Assembly: GCF_947501225.1 (NCBI RefSeq)
Contig: NZ_CANMUW010000004.1
Coordinates: forward strand, 124,001-188,000
Direction: 5' to 3'
Source of the DNA: an uncultured Shewanella sp.
GTDB taxonomy: Bacteria > Pseudomonadota > Gammaproteobacteria > Enterobacterales > Shewanellaceae
Length of the DNA: 64,000 bases
Program-made: the position numbers and the translations under genes
Notes under the pieces: generated by a model
Seen by the model: the letters and a program-made list of their open reading frames with translations, nothing else
The model's database searches: none
What the model was told of the DNA's origin: nothing
Shown here: positions 1-8,974 of the stretch, one piece after another
Numbering within the stretch: the first letter of the stretch is position 1
Layout of the letters: the number at the start of each line of letters is the position of its first letter

Positions 1-411
1 ATCGTTAAGGATATGATGGTACTCATCGAGCGACATATCAAGACGTTGCGCTATTTCAGTGTCATTTGCATCTCTGCCTAACTCTTGCTCGAGCTCATCG
101 ATAACCTGGGCCACCCGTCGCTGATTACGATGTACAGACCGCGGAACCCAATCTCCCCGACGGATCTCATCAAGCATCGAGCCCCGGATCCGAATACCAG
201 CAAAGGTCTCAAATTTTGCCCCTTTGCTGCCATCAAACTTTGCTGACGCTTCGAGCAGCCCCATCATTCCGGCCTGCAACAGGTCATCGAGCTGTACCGA
301 TGCCGGCAAACGAGCCAGCAGATGATGGGCAATCTTTTTAACCAACGGTGCATACTGTTCAACTATTGAGGCTTTATTATCTAAACAAGTATACGCAGCC
401 GCTTTACTCAC
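1..411 (-). CDS. fliA: Flagellar sigma factor FliA (sigma28), N-terminal 137 codons only
   Basis: Sigma28 directs RNA polymerase to late flagellar genes such as flaB and flgM. Read from a GTG at 411 the frame is open to the window edge and gives SKAAAYTC..., followed by the sigma70-family region 2 (LVKKIAHHLLARLP, DLLQAGMMGLLEA, FETFAGIRIRGSMLDEIR), then WVPRSVHRN and the start of region 3. The C-terminal half lies outside the window. The GTG overlaps the flhG stop by 8 bases, so the two are translationally coupled. fliA is the last visible gene of the flhA-flhF-flhG-fliA operon. It is held in check by FlgM, encoded at 42,701. Confidence 0.93.
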   Translation of the reverse strand, partial: MSKAAAYTCLDNKASIVEQYAPLVKKIAHHLLARLPASVQLDDLLQAGMMGLLEASAKFDGSKGAKFETFAGIRIRGSMLDEIRRGDWVPRSVHRNQRRVAQVIDELEQELGRDANDTEIAQRLDMSLDEYHHILND

Positions 412-1285
412 TCGCTCTATCCTCTTGATATTCTGGTCGTTGCACTAATCGCTCGACAAAAAATTCAAGGTGGCCACCAGGTTGCTGAGGTATCGGCCAA
501 CTAATAATCTTATTAGCCAAACCATGATAAGCAATCGTCGCCGGCGATTTAGGATATGCTTCTACAATCAGTTTTTGCTTACGTACCGATTTCCGCAAGT
601 TCTCATCGAACGGTATAGTTGCAACCAACTCTAAGGCAACATCTAAGAAACGATCCGTAACTTTACTAAGTTTAGCAAAGAGTTCCATCCCTTCCCGTAA
701 ACTTCTCACCATATTGGCAACTATTTTAAAACGGAAAACACCGTGCTCACGACTCAAAATCTTTATTAAGGCATAGGCATCGGTAATCGACGTTGGTTCG
801 TCACACACTACTACTAACACATCTTGAGAGGCACGGGAGAAACTCAATACCATATCTGAGATGCCTGCCGCAGTATCGACAATTAAAATGTCAAATTGAG
901 TTCGCATCTCACTAAAGGCCCTGATTAAGCCTGCATGCTGCGCCTGAGACAATTCAACCATAGCCTGCGTACCGGAGGTAGCCGGAATTATCCCGATACC
1001 TTTAGGCCCACGAACAATAATATCGTCAAGCTCAGCATCACCCGACAATACGTGCGATAAGTTACGATCGGCCCGCAGACCAAGCATAATATCCACATTT
1101 GCCAAACCTAAGTCAGCATCCAGGACTAATACACGCTTGCCTTTTTCAGCCAGAGCAACGGCGGTATTGATAGAAACACTGGTTTTACCCACGCCACCTT
1201 TACCACCGGAAACGGCTATTACTTTTACTTTTTCGTTATAAGGTTGATTCATCATACGTAAACCACTTGCTTGATCCCGACTCAT
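404..1285 (-). CDS. flhG: Flagellar number regulator FlhG (FleN), MinD-like ATPase
   Basis: FlhG limits flagellar number at the pole. In related polar flagellates it antagonises FlrA/FleQ and stimulates the FlhF GTPase. The protein carries a deviant Walker A (KGGVGKTS) and the MinD-type motif VLDADLGLANVD, and ends with a C-terminal amphipathic region. I chose the ATG at 1285 (293 residues) because it puts the FlhF-activating motif DQASGLR at residues 4-10, where the family has it, and leaves a 4-base gap after flhF. An upstream in-frame ATG at 1327 would give 307 residues and overlap flhF by 38 bases. The stop overlaps the fliA start. Confidence 0.93.
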   Translation of the reverse strand: MSRDQASGLRMMNQPYNEKVKVIAVSGGKGGVGKTSVSINTAVALAEKGKRVLVLDADLGLANVDIMLGLRADRNLSHVLSGDAELDDIIVRGPKGIGIIPATSGTQAMVELSQAQHAGLIRAFSEMRTQFDILIVDTAAGISDMVLSFSRASQDVLVVVCDEPTSITDAYALIKILSREHGVFRFKIVANMVRSLREGMELFAKLSKVTDRFLDVALELVATIPFDENLRKSVRKQKLIVEAYPKSPATIAYHGLANKIISWPIPQQPGGHLEFFVERLVQRPEYQEDRASE

Positions 1286-1289
1286 TGCT

Positions 1290-2687
1290 TTACTCAAATG
1301 CATAGGCCCTTTCATCTGACCGTTCATTGTTCTGTACTATCTGTTGATCTTTCTTGTCTAATACCGATAACGCTTTGTTTGCCAAGGCCAAGGTATCAGC
1401 AACTTGCATATCTTCCGGAACTCGTTGACCGTCAGTAACATAACTTAATGGTAACCCACTTTGAATCAATACGCTCAATGCCGGAGCCAAAGAAACTGAT
1501 TCGTCGAGTTTTGTCAAAACGGCTCCGGAAAGAGGGATTCGTTTAAACTGCGCTACCGCATCCTCTAACACTCCTCTCTGCCCTGTAGAAGACAGTACCA
1601 GATAACTGCGTATAGGTATCCTGCTATTTGCAGCTAAATTATCAAGTTGTTGAAAAAGTCGGATATCCCGTTGACCCATACCCGCCGTATCTATCAATAC
1701 TAGCTTGCGATTCCTGAACTGATAAAGAATTTGCTCCAACTCATTGAGATCATGTGCTTGCTTTACCGGACACCCCATTATTTTGCCATAGGTTGCCAAT
1801 TGCTCAAAGGCTCCTATGCGATAATGATCGGTCGTAATCAATGCAACTTGATCTGCACCATGATGTGCAACATATCTTGCGGCTAATTTGGCCACGGTTG
1901 TGGTCTTACCCACACCTGTTGGTCCAACAAAAGCGACAACACCACCCTGACGAACGATATCATCACCTTGATTATCTAACATATTCGCTAGGCTGCGGGG
2001 CAAAGTGCGTACCAGTTCAGCCGGTGTATAGTGCTCACTCAGATCGGAGAGCTTTGTTGCCACAGCAGGCGAAAACTCTGCCTCCAGCAACTTACTCTCT
2101 AACATGGCGCCCACCGGGTTCACCCTGCTTTTCTGCTCTGTCAGCAGCGAGGTCACCTGATGAGTCAACAGATTGCGCAAAGAGGCCAGCTCTTCACGCA
2201 TTGCATCTAACTCCTGGCTGGCTGGAGCCTTGCTCTCATGGCCGCCTCTTGGATTAAACGATCTTGCCTCGGGCTCTGGGGCTCTGTTTGCAACAGACGG
2301 CGCCTCTAACCCCTTAGCCCACTCCGGCATCTCAAGCTCATCACTCTTTTGATGGGACTGCTGATTGACCCGGCTCTGTTGTCGCTCTAACAGCGCCTGA
2401 AGTGAATCGGCTGCCGGTGCCGGTTTTACTTTCGATTCGGTTCGAACGGCTCTTTTCGACCCGAGTGAAATCTTCTCCTCGGCCAGTTCCAGAAATGACG
2501 GCGTTGGTGCAGGTTGCGCTGGCTGCTGTGCTTTAGGCTTAGGATCATCGTAATCGACAGCAGCGACAATCTCTATGCCGCCGGTCACCTTCTTATTCGA
2601 CATAATCACAGCATCAGAACCTAAGGTCTCTTTAACCTGGGCGAGAGCTGTGCGCATATCTTTTGCTAAAAATCGTTTTATCTTCAC
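1290..2687 (-). CDS. flhF: Flagellar polar-placement GTPase FlhF
   Basis: FlhF is an SRP-type GTPase that recruits the first flagellar components to the cell pole. The 465-residue protein starts with the B domain (MKIKRFLAKDMRTALAQVKE), continues through a low-complexity, proline-rich linker of about 100 residues, and then has the NG domain. The P-loop GPTGVGKTTT lies near residue 255, the G3-like motif is LIDTAGMGQRD and the G4-like motif is LTKLDE. It follows flhA by 11 bases and precedes flhG in the flhA operon. Confidence 0.95.
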   Translation of the reverse strand: MKIKRFLAKDMRTALAQVKETLGSDAVIMSNKKVTGGIEIVAAVDYDDPKPKAQQPAQPAPTPSFLELAEEKISLGSKRAVRTESKVKPAPAADSLQALLERQQSRVNQQSHQKSDELEMPEWAKGLEAPSVANRAPEPEARSFNPRGGHESKAPASQELDAMREELASLRNLLTHQVTSLLTEQKSRVNPVGAMLESKLLEAEFSPAVATKLSDLSEHYTPAELVRTLPRSLANMLDNQGDDIVRQGGVVAFVGPTGVGKTTTVAKLAARYVAHHGADQVALITTDHYRIGAFEQLATYGKIMGCPVKQAHDLNELEQILYQFRNRKLVLIDTAGMGQRDIRLFQQLDNLAANSRIPIRSYLVLSSTGQRGVLEDAVAQFKRIPLSGAVLTKLDESVSLAPALSVLIQSGLPLSYVTDGQRVPEDMQVADTLALANKALSVLDKKDQQIVQNNERSDERAYAFE

Positions 2688-2698
2688 TTACACACCCT

Positions 2699-4801
2699 CT
2701 ACTGGCCAACAGCAGATACAATTCTAATCTGCTTCTCATCGGGCACTTCCTGATAGGAGATCACCCTTAGGTTTGGAATCGTATGTTTTACAAACCTTGA
2801 TAAGGTTGAGCGTAACATACCCGATGTAAGCAATATTGCCGGTTCCCCAACCATCTCTTGCCTCTGTGAGGCATCTTCTAAAGACTTCTGCATGCGCTCT
2901 GCAAGGCTGGGCTCAATATTCGGACCTTCACCGCCCGTTGCTTGCATTGATTGATGCAACATCTGTTCCAACTCTGGCGCCAATGTAATGACAGGTATCT
3001 CCGTCTCGGGGCCACTGATCTCCTGAACGATCATGCGTTTCAGTGCAATACGTACCGCAGCGGTTAATACCTCGGTATCGGCACTCTTACTGCCATACTC
3101 TAACAGGGTCTGTACAATGGTCTTAAGGTCCCTGATAGAAACACCTTCATTAAGCAGGTTCTGCATCACCTTAACAACCGAGCCTAATGGCATGACATCC
3201 GGAATGAAACCATCGACAAGCTTAGGCGAGTGCTTACCCAACATCTCCATCAACTGCTGAACCTCTTCGTAGCCCAGCAGCTTGGCTGCATTATTGGTTA
3301 ACAGTTGACTCAGGTGAGTCGCTACCACTGTCGCCGCATCAACCACAGTGTATCCCAACGTTTGTGCATGCTCCCTGAGTTCGGGGGCTATCCACACTGC
3401 TTCCAAACCAAAGGCGGGATCGGTAGTTTCGATTCCATCTAACTTGCCGTACACCTGGCCCGGGTTGATCGCAAGTTCGCAATCATGCCTGATCTCGGCT
3501 TCGCCGGAGGCGACGCCCATCAGTGAGATACGGTAGGTGTTGGGTGAAAGGTCGAGATTATCACGAATATGTACCGCCGGAACCAGGAATCCAAGCTCCT
3601 GAGACAGTTTCTTTCGTACCCCTTTGATTCGGCCCAGCAACTCTCCGCCCTGCCCTTTATCGACCAGAGGAATGAGTCGGTAACCCACCTCAAGCCCGAT
3701 AGTGTCCACATGCTGAACATCGTCCCAGCTAAGTTCTTTAGGTTGAGCGGCATCGCCCTTCTCCGCCGGAGAGGTCTTAGCAAGCTCAAGCGCCTTCTCG
3801 CGGTCGCTCTCCTGTTTACGGTGGATAAAGTAAGCGACGGCGGCAGTAATGACAGCGAAAGTTAAGAATGCAATATGCGGCATGCCGGGAACAATACCCA
3901 TGATAAATAATACGCCCGATGCGATAGCCAGGGATTTGGGGCTGTCAAACATCTGACTCATCATCATCTGCCCCATATCACCGGACTCGTTCTGACGTGT
4001 CACCATCAACGCTGCGGCAATAGAGAGAAGCAGTCCGGGGATCTGCGCAACCAGGCCGTCACCTATGGTCAACAGGGTATAGATCTCAACGGCGGTCGAG
4101 AAATCGAGCCCATGTTGAACCATACCTATGACAAAGCCGCCTAAGATGTTAATAACGAGGATAAGGATACCCGCTATCGCATCACCTTTTACAAATTTTG
4201 AAGCACCATCCATCGCACCGTAGAAATCGGCTTCTTTGGTCACCTCGGCGCGGCGTACTCTCGCCTGATCTTGATTTAAGACACCGGCATTCAGGTCGGC
4301 ATCGATCGCCATCTGCTTACCTGGCATCGCGTCCAGGGTAAAGCGGGCACTCACTTCAGAGATACGCCCGGCACCTTTTGTCACAACCGCAAAGTTGATG
4401 ATGATAAGAATAAGGAAGACGACCAGACCCACGGCATAGTTGCCACCGATAACCACTGAACCGAAGGCTTCAATCACCTTACCCGCCGCGTCACCGCCAT
4501 TATGACCCTCCAGCAGAACGACTCGGGTAGAGGCGACGTTAAGCGCCAACCTGAGCAGGGTTGCGACAAGTAACACACTGGGGAAGGCGGCAAAATCGAG
4601 CGGCCTGTCGGTATAGATAGCGACGAGCAGTACCACGAGTGCTAATGCGATATTGAAAGAGAACAGAATATCGAGCAGGAATGCAGGTATTGGCAGTACA
4701 ATCATCGCCAAGGCTGCCAATACAAGCAGCGGTGTACCCAAACCTTTAAAGTTAGCGGGTTTTATCTGCTTCAATTGACCTAGGCTTGCTTTAACATCCA
4801 T
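2699..4801 (-). CDS. flhA: Flagellar type III export protein FlhA
   Basis: FlhA forms the nonameric export ring, which acts as the proton-driven export engine and chaperone-substrate docking platform. The 700-residue length is normal for the family. The N-terminal half is a set of about eight hydrophobic segments, with the conserved cytoplasmic loop GAGRISEVSARFTLDAMPGK (FHIPEP family). The C-terminal half is the soluble docking domain. It is the first gene of the flhA-flhF-flhG-fliA operon. A sigma54-type promoter lies 40 bases upstream, so this operon is started separately from the fliK-flhB operon that precedes it. Confidence 0.97.
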   Translation of the reverse strand: MDVKASLGQLKQIKPANFKGLGTPLLVLAALAMIVLPIPAFLLDILFSFNIALALVVLLVAIYTDRPLDFAAFPSVLLVATLLRLALNVASTRVVLLEGHNGGDAAGKVIEAFGSVVIGGNYAVGLVVFLILIIINFAVVTKGAGRISEVSARFTLDAMPGKQMAIDADLNAGVLNQDQARVRRAEVTKEADFYGAMDGASKFVKGDAIAGILILVINILGGFVIGMVQHGLDFSTAVEIYTLLTIGDGLVAQIPGLLLSIAAALMVTRQNESGDMGQMMMSQMFDSPKSLAIASGVLFIMGIVPGMPHIAFLTFAVITAAVAYFIHRKQESDREKALELAKTSPAEKGDAAQPKELSWDDVQHVDTIGLEVGYRLIPLVDKGQGGELLGRIKGVRKKLSQELGFLVPAVHIRDNLDLSPNTYRISLMGVASGEAEIRHDCELAINPGQVYGKLDGIETTDPAFGLEAVWIAPELREHAQTLGYTVVDAATVVATHLSQLLTNNAAKLLGYEEVQQLMEMLGKHSPKLVDGFIPDVMPLGSVVKVMQNLLNEGVSIRDLKTIVQTLLEYGSKSADTEVLTAAVRIALKRMIVQEISGPETEIPVITLAPELEQMLHQSMQATGGEGPNIEPSLAERMQKSLEDASQRQEMVGEPAILLTSGMLRSTLSRFVKHTIPNLRVISYQEVPDEKQIRIVSAVGQ

Positions 4802-4840
4802 TCAAAAAGAGTCCAAACTTTGACATCTAGCCCTTATTCA

Positions 4841-4855
4841 GCAATTTTTAAGCCA
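4841..4855 (-). promoter_or_regulatory. sigma54 promoter of flhA operon
   Basis: On the minus strand this reads TGGCTTAAAAATTGC. The -24 GG and -12 GC elements are exactly 10 bases apart, against the consensus TGGCAC-N5-TTGC. The predicted start lies about 28 bases before the flhA ATG. This fits the FlrA/sigma54 control known for flhA in Vibrio. Confidence 0.75.
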
Positions 4856-5028
4856 ATATGGGGAATTTATAATTAGAATTTTCAGCTGCGCTACTATACC
4901 GTTAAACACACGGTAAATGAACGGCTTAATATCTCAAATAAGCAATATAATGCTAAAAGCGGCCGAAATGGATAAGAATGCAGCCATTTGACAGATTAAA
5001 TCCTTATTGCCAATCACTAAAGTAGCCC

Positions 5029-6162
5029 CTAATACTTTAGATCCTCAGGGATAGGTTGATCTCTCGGTATAGGAGTCGGCCGCTTACCGCCATGCTTCTG
5101 ATATTGCCGCAGCTGGAAGACATAGGCGAGCACCTGCGCTACCGCTGTGAAAAGTCCCTCGGGGATCTCCTGATCGATCTTGGTGGTATGATAGATAGCA
5201 CGTGCCAGAGGCGGCGCCGAAACGATGGCAATCTCATGTTCACGAGCTATCTCACGTATCTTAAATGCCACCTCATCCACCCCCTTAGCCAGAACGAAAG
5301 GTGCTGTCGTCTTTGCGGCGTCATACTTTACCGCAACGGCATAATGTTCCGGGTTGACCACAATCACATCCGCGTTGGGCACCTCTCCCATCATACGACG
5401 CTGAGCCATCTCCCGCTGCATCTGCCGCACCCGTCCCTTAACTTCCGGCTTACCTTCGGTATCTTTATACTCATCCTTTACCTCCTGCTTAGTCATTCTC
5501 AGCTGCTTACTGTGGTTCCAGATCTGAAATGGGACATCGATTACGACTATGATGATGGTGGAGGAACAGAGGATGATAAACATCCAGATAAGAAGATCTA
5601 AGGCGTGATACACATTGCCGGGAAGGTGTTCCCGTGAAAGCGCGAGGATATCATCAAAGTAGTAACTGAGAAGAAAATAGGCCGACAAGGCCACAACCGA
5701 GAACTTAGCCAGGCCTTTCGTCAGCTCAACCAGAGCCTGAACACCAAACATCCGCTTGAAACCGTTTATCGGATTCATCTTATCCGCCTTAGGCATAAAC
5801 GCCTTAGTGGAAAAGGTGATACCGCCCAGGACTATGTTGCCCAAAAATGCCATAAGCGTGAGTATTGCAATAAAGCTCAACATAGGAAATGCGAGCTCCT
5901 TGCCTATGACTGACCAGATCAAAAAGAGCTCATTGGTATCGAAGATCTGCGTCCTGTCCATAGTAAAGAGCATCTCCATGATATTATAGAGACTCTTAGC
6001 GATACTTGGCCCTGTCATGGCGAAGCCGATTGCCGCGGCCATCAAGACTGCTGAGGTGCCTAACTCCTTGGAGCGGGCGACCTGACCTTTCTCCCGGGAT
6101 TGCTCCCGGCGCCTGGGGGTCGCCTCTTCGGTTTTTTCTTGACTGCTGTCATTCTCAGCCAT
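5029..6162 (-). CDS. flhB: Flagellar export switch protein FlhB
   Basis: FlhB is the export-gate subunit that switches substrate specificity from rod/hook to filament after autocleavage. The 377 residues include an N-terminal charged stretch (AENDSSQEKTEEATPRR), four hydrophobic segments to about residue 215, and the cytoplasmic FlhBC domain. The usual Asn-Pro-Thr-His cleavage site is here N270-P271-E272-H273, with Glu replacing Thr, followed by YAVAVKYD. All other landmarks are normal. It is the last gene of the fliKLMNOPQR-flhB operon. The stretch 4802-5028 after it holds the flhA promoter and no gene. Confidence 0.96.
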   Translation of the reverse strand: MAENDSSQEKTEEATPRRREQSREKGQVARSKELGTSAVLMAAAIGFAMTGPSIAKSLYNIMEMLFTMDRTQIFDTNELFLIWSVIGKELAFPMLSFIAILTLMAFLGNIVLGGITFSTKAFMPKADKMNPINGFKRMFGVQALVELTKGLAKFSVVALSAYFLLSYYFDDILALSREHLPGNVYHALDLLIWMFIILCSSTIIIVVIDVPFQIWNHSKQLRMTKQEVKDEYKDTEGKPEVKGRVRQMQREMAQRRMMGEVPNADVIVVNPEHYAVAVKYDAAKTTAPFVLAKGVDEVAFKIREIAREHEIAIVSAPPLARAIYHTTKIDQEIPEGLFTAVAQVLAYVFQLRQYQKHGGKRPTPIPRDQPIPEDLKY

Positions 6163-6193
6163 AAGTTAGCTCCCGGATCTAACGTTCGCCAGA

Positions 6194-6991
6194 TTAAAAA
6201 AGACCATCGACATTACATTGAAGTTGCAACACATCACAAAGCAGTAATTGAGCTGCACGCCACACCTCACCAAAATGCGCCATGATCGGGGTTAAGGTTA
6301 ACCATAAGATTATCAAACCACTAACCATGGTCACCGGAAAACCGATGGCAAAGATGTTGAGCTGTGGAGAGGCTCGTGTCATTACGCCGAAAGAGAGGTT
6401 AATTAACAGCAGCGCCACAATGGCGGTGACGGACATAGTTAACGCCGCGCCGAACATATAGGCGCCCCATTCGGCTAACAGCTTGTAACTGGTTATACTG
6501 AGCCCCTGATCTGAGATAGGGATCGTCTCGAAGCTGACAACCAGCATCCTGATCAAGACCAGGTGACCGTCTACACTCAGAAAGATCATGGTCGTCAGCA
6601 GCAGGAAGAAGTTACCTATCACAGGTGTCTGTTGACCCGAGGAGGGGTCAACCATAGAGGCGAAACCCAGACTCGTTTGCATACCGATTATTTGACCTGT
6701 TAATACAAACGTCTGCATAACCAACAGGGTAACAAACCCCATGGCGACTCCGATCAATATCTGTTGCGCGGTCACAAATACCGAAGAGAGGGCGAACAAC
6801 TCAATATTTTCAACCGGTGGTAAAACCGGAACGATGGCAAAAGTGATCGTCATCGACAGCAGTAAACGGACTCTGGCCGGAGTAGTATTAGCGCCAAATA
6901 CAGCCATCACCATCAGCATGCTGGACACCCGAAAAAGCGGCCACATATATGAGGCTATGGTATCCATGATGGTGCCGATTAAAATCTCCAT
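6194..6991 (-). CDS. fliR: Flagellar export gate protein FliR
   Basis: FliR builds the membrane export gate with FliP and FliQ. The 265-residue protein is almost entirely hydrophobic, with about six membrane segments. It shows family features such as ANTTPARVRLLLSMTIT near residue 35 and GMQTSLGFASMVDPSSGQQ in the middle. It lies 31 bases before flhB and 52 bases after fliQ, in the invariant order fliPQR-flhB. Confidence 0.96.
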   Translation of the reverse strand: MEILIGTIMDTIASYMWPLFRVSSMLMVMAVFGANTTPARVRLLLSMTITFAIVPVLPPVENIELFALSSVFVTAQQILIGVAMGFVTLLVMQTFVLTGQIIGMQTSLGFASMVDPSSGQQTPVIGNFFLLLTTMIFLSVDGHLVLIRMLVVSFETIPISDQGLSITSYKLLAEWGAYMFGAALTMSVTAIVALLLINLSFGVMTRASPQLNIFAIGFPVTMVSGLIILWLTLTPIMAHFGEVWRAAQLLLCDVLQLQCNVDGLF

Positions 6992-7043
6992 CAGCTAAGA
7001 GACTTTTGTCGAACGACAGGCCGGGCAGTGTGGTAAGGCTTCA

Positions 7044-7313
7044 TCAGCCGACTACCTGCGGGATCATATTCACCATCTGCAGAAAAAACTCCATCATAGT
7101 CTGAATCAAAGTATGACCCAGAAACATCAAGGCAAGCAGGGTCGTCAGCAGACGGGGAAGAAAACTTAAGGTCTGTTCGTTAATAGATGTCGCTGCCTGA
7201 AATACAGCAACGATAAGGCCAACAATAAGACCGGGAACAATGATCAGGGAGACAATTGTCACGATAACCGTTAACGCTTCCCGGAATATGTCGACCAGTG
7301 ATTCAGGACTCAT
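7044..7313 (-). CDS. fliQ: Flagellar export gate protein FliQ
   Basis: This is a small 89-residue two-helix membrane protein of the FliPQR export gate. It begins MSPESLVDIFREALTV, contains two hydrophobic segments (about residues 15-40 and 50-75), and has the family pattern VAVFQAATSINEQTLSFLP between them. Length and position between fliP (8 bases upstream) and fliR are exactly as expected. Confidence 0.95.
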   Translation of the reverse strand: MSPESLVDIFREALTVIVTIVSLIIVPGLIVGLIVAVFQAATSINEQTLSFLPRLLTTLLALMFLGHTLIQTMMEFFLQMVNMIPQVVG

Positions 7314-7321
7314 AAGGACTC

Positions 7322-8068
7322 CTAGGGTCCGAAGCTGTTGGCCAGGGTTCCCATCACTAGGCTCCAGCCATCGACGAGAACGAACAACATGATCTTAAAG
7401 GGGAGCGAGACAATCATGGGAGACAGCATCATCATACCCATGGCCATCAAAATACTGGCAACCACTAAATCCAACACCAAAAAGGGGACGAATAACATGA
7501 ACCCTATCTGAAATGCGGTTTTCAGCTCACTGGTGATAAAAGCGGGAATGACCACACTCATCGGCGTCTCTTCGGGAGAGTTAATATTCTGATAACCGGA
7601 GATCTGAATAAAGGTATCGAGATCCGTCACGCGAGTCTGGGCCAGCATAAACGTCTTTATTGGTTCTTTACCCTTCTCGAAGGCCTGTTCTATGCCGATA
7701 CTCTCATTCATATAAGGCTTTACCGCATCATCGTAAACCCGGTCAAAAACGGGCGACATGATGAAAAAGGTCAAGAAGAGGCTCATTCCGATCAGCACTT
7801 GATTGGAGGGGGCCTGCTGCAACCCGATGGCCTGCCTGAGAATAGAGAGGACAACGATGATCCGGGTGAATGAGGTTAACATGATGACCATGGCCGGGAG
7901 GAAGCTCAGTGAGGTCATCAGCAACAGGATCTGCATGGTCACAGAGTATTGTGTCTCACCCTGAGGGCCGGTGGTAACAGTGACGGCCGGCAGTACGCCG
8001 CTTTGTGACAGCGCCTCCGGCGAGATCAGTAACAAACTTAATGCAATAAAAATCAGGATCCGTTTCAT
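7322..8068 (-). CDS. fliP: Flagellar export gate protein FliP
   Basis: FliP is the main subunit of the export-gate core. The 248-residue protein starts with a cleavable signal peptide ([22 protein letters not shown]), a known feature of FliP. Four membrane segments and family signatures follow: [35 protein letters not shown] and the C-terminal [12 protein letters not shown]. It overlaps the fliO stop by 4 bases, indicating coupling. Confidence 0.97.
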   Translation of the reverse strand: MKRILIFIALSLLLISPEALSQSGVLPAVTVTTGPQGETQYSVTMQILLLMTSLSFLPAMVIMLTSFTRIIVVLSILRQAIGLQQAPSNQVLIGMSLFLTFFIMSPVFDRVYDDAVKPYMNESIGIEQAFEKGKEPIKTFMLAQTRVTDLDTFIQISGYQNINSPEETPMSVVIPAFITSELKTAFQIGFMLFVPFLVLDLVVASILMAMGMMMLSPMIVSLPFKIMLFVLVDGWSLVMGTLANSFGP

Positions 8069-8442
8069 GATTGTTTTGACTTGGCTTGAATTAATCGGTT
8101 GGCAAATGAATCCGTCTCTGTATTCACCACATTTTCCAGCTTATCTATTAAATTAACCTGTTGAGGCGTCACGCCCAGCAGGTACTGTTGACCATCGACC
8201 TCGACTAACACCACCTTCTCTCTCTGTCCCAGTGACGTAGCGGCAACCACCTTAAGTACATTACTGCTTGCCGGAACCAGGTTGAAACGTCTGACAATAT
8301 AAGCCAGGACAAAGATGAGTATGAGGACAAGAATTAAGCCGCCCAACATATTTGCCAGGGTGGACAGTGCTGAGTCCTTCTCTACTCCGGAAGCGGCATT
8401 CGCTGTCGTAGCAGCACCAGCTGCCAGCAATGAGATAATCAT
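8065..8442 (-). CDS. fliO: Flagellar assembly protein FliO
   Basis: FliO is a small membrane protein that helps FliP ring assembly. The 125-residue protein has an N-terminal hydrophobic start and a second, strong hydrophobic segment ([18 protein letters not shown], about residues 34-51). A cytoplasmic domain follows, with the weak family motif [20 protein letters not shown] and [11 protein letters not shown]. It sits between fliN and fliP, overlapping fliP by 4 bases. Confidence 0.9.
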   Translation of the reverse strand: MIISLLAAGAATTANAASGVEKDSALSTLANMLGGLILVLILIFVLAYIVRRFNLVPASSNVLKVVAATSLGQREKVVLVEVDGQQYLLGVTPQQVNLIDKLENVVNTETDSFANRLIQAKSKQS

Positions 8443-8450
8443 ATAAGCCT

Positions 8451-8834
8451 TTATTTCAGCTTCTTGATTCGTTCTGTCTGACTGATCACATCGGTCAAAC
8501 GAATACCAAATTTATCATTGACGACAACTACTTCGCCATGGGCGATCAGTGTACCGTTGACCATAACATCCAGCGGTTCTCCCGCCACGCGATCTAACTC
8601 GACCACTGAGCCCTGGTTGAGCTGCAGCAAGTTCCGGATACTGATAAAGCTACGGCCGACCTCCATCGAGATGGTCACCGGAATATCCATGATAGAATCC
8701 AGCTTGGCAGCATCCTCTTCAGACAGCGCCGAAGCTGTGTCGGTTAACTCGTCGAGCTCAACAGCCTGTGCCTCTTCTAAGGCTTGCTCCGCCATGGCTT
8801 CAGCCCAATCATCGCCTGTATCTTCTGTGCTCAT
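8451..8834 (-). CDS. fliN: Flagellar motor switch protein FliN
   Basis: FliN is a C-ring component that binds CheY-P and the FliH export complex. The acidic N-terminal extension (about 45 residues, rich in E/D/A) is followed by the SpoA domain: IPVTISMEVGRSFISIRNLL, GSVVELDRVAGEPLDVMVNG and GEVVVVNDKFGIRLTDV. The 127-residue length is normal. It is preceded by a 140-base gap after fliM (8835-8974) that holds no gene. Confidence 0.96.
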   Translation of the reverse strand: MSTEDTGDDWAEAMAEQALEEAQAVELDELTDTASALSEEDAAKLDSIMDIPVTISMEVGRSFISIRNLLQLNQGSVVELDRVAGEPLDVMVNGTLIAHGEVVVVNDKFGIRLTDVISQTERIKKLK

Positions 8835-8974
8835 CTTTTGTACCTTAAATATTTTTGAATAAGTTAACTTTTAGTTTCGAGTTTCAGCCAGTATTAAAGG
8901 TTAAGACTCTTAGAGCCGGGCCTTAAGCTGCCCCGTTAACCTTTTATATACCCGTAACTACCTGCCTGCTAAAC

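Noticed and set aside
5056..5601. A 181-codon open frame on the plus strand inside flhB
   Set aside because: It is antisense to a certain gene, and the protein is low in recognisable pattern and rich in His/Leu/Arg.
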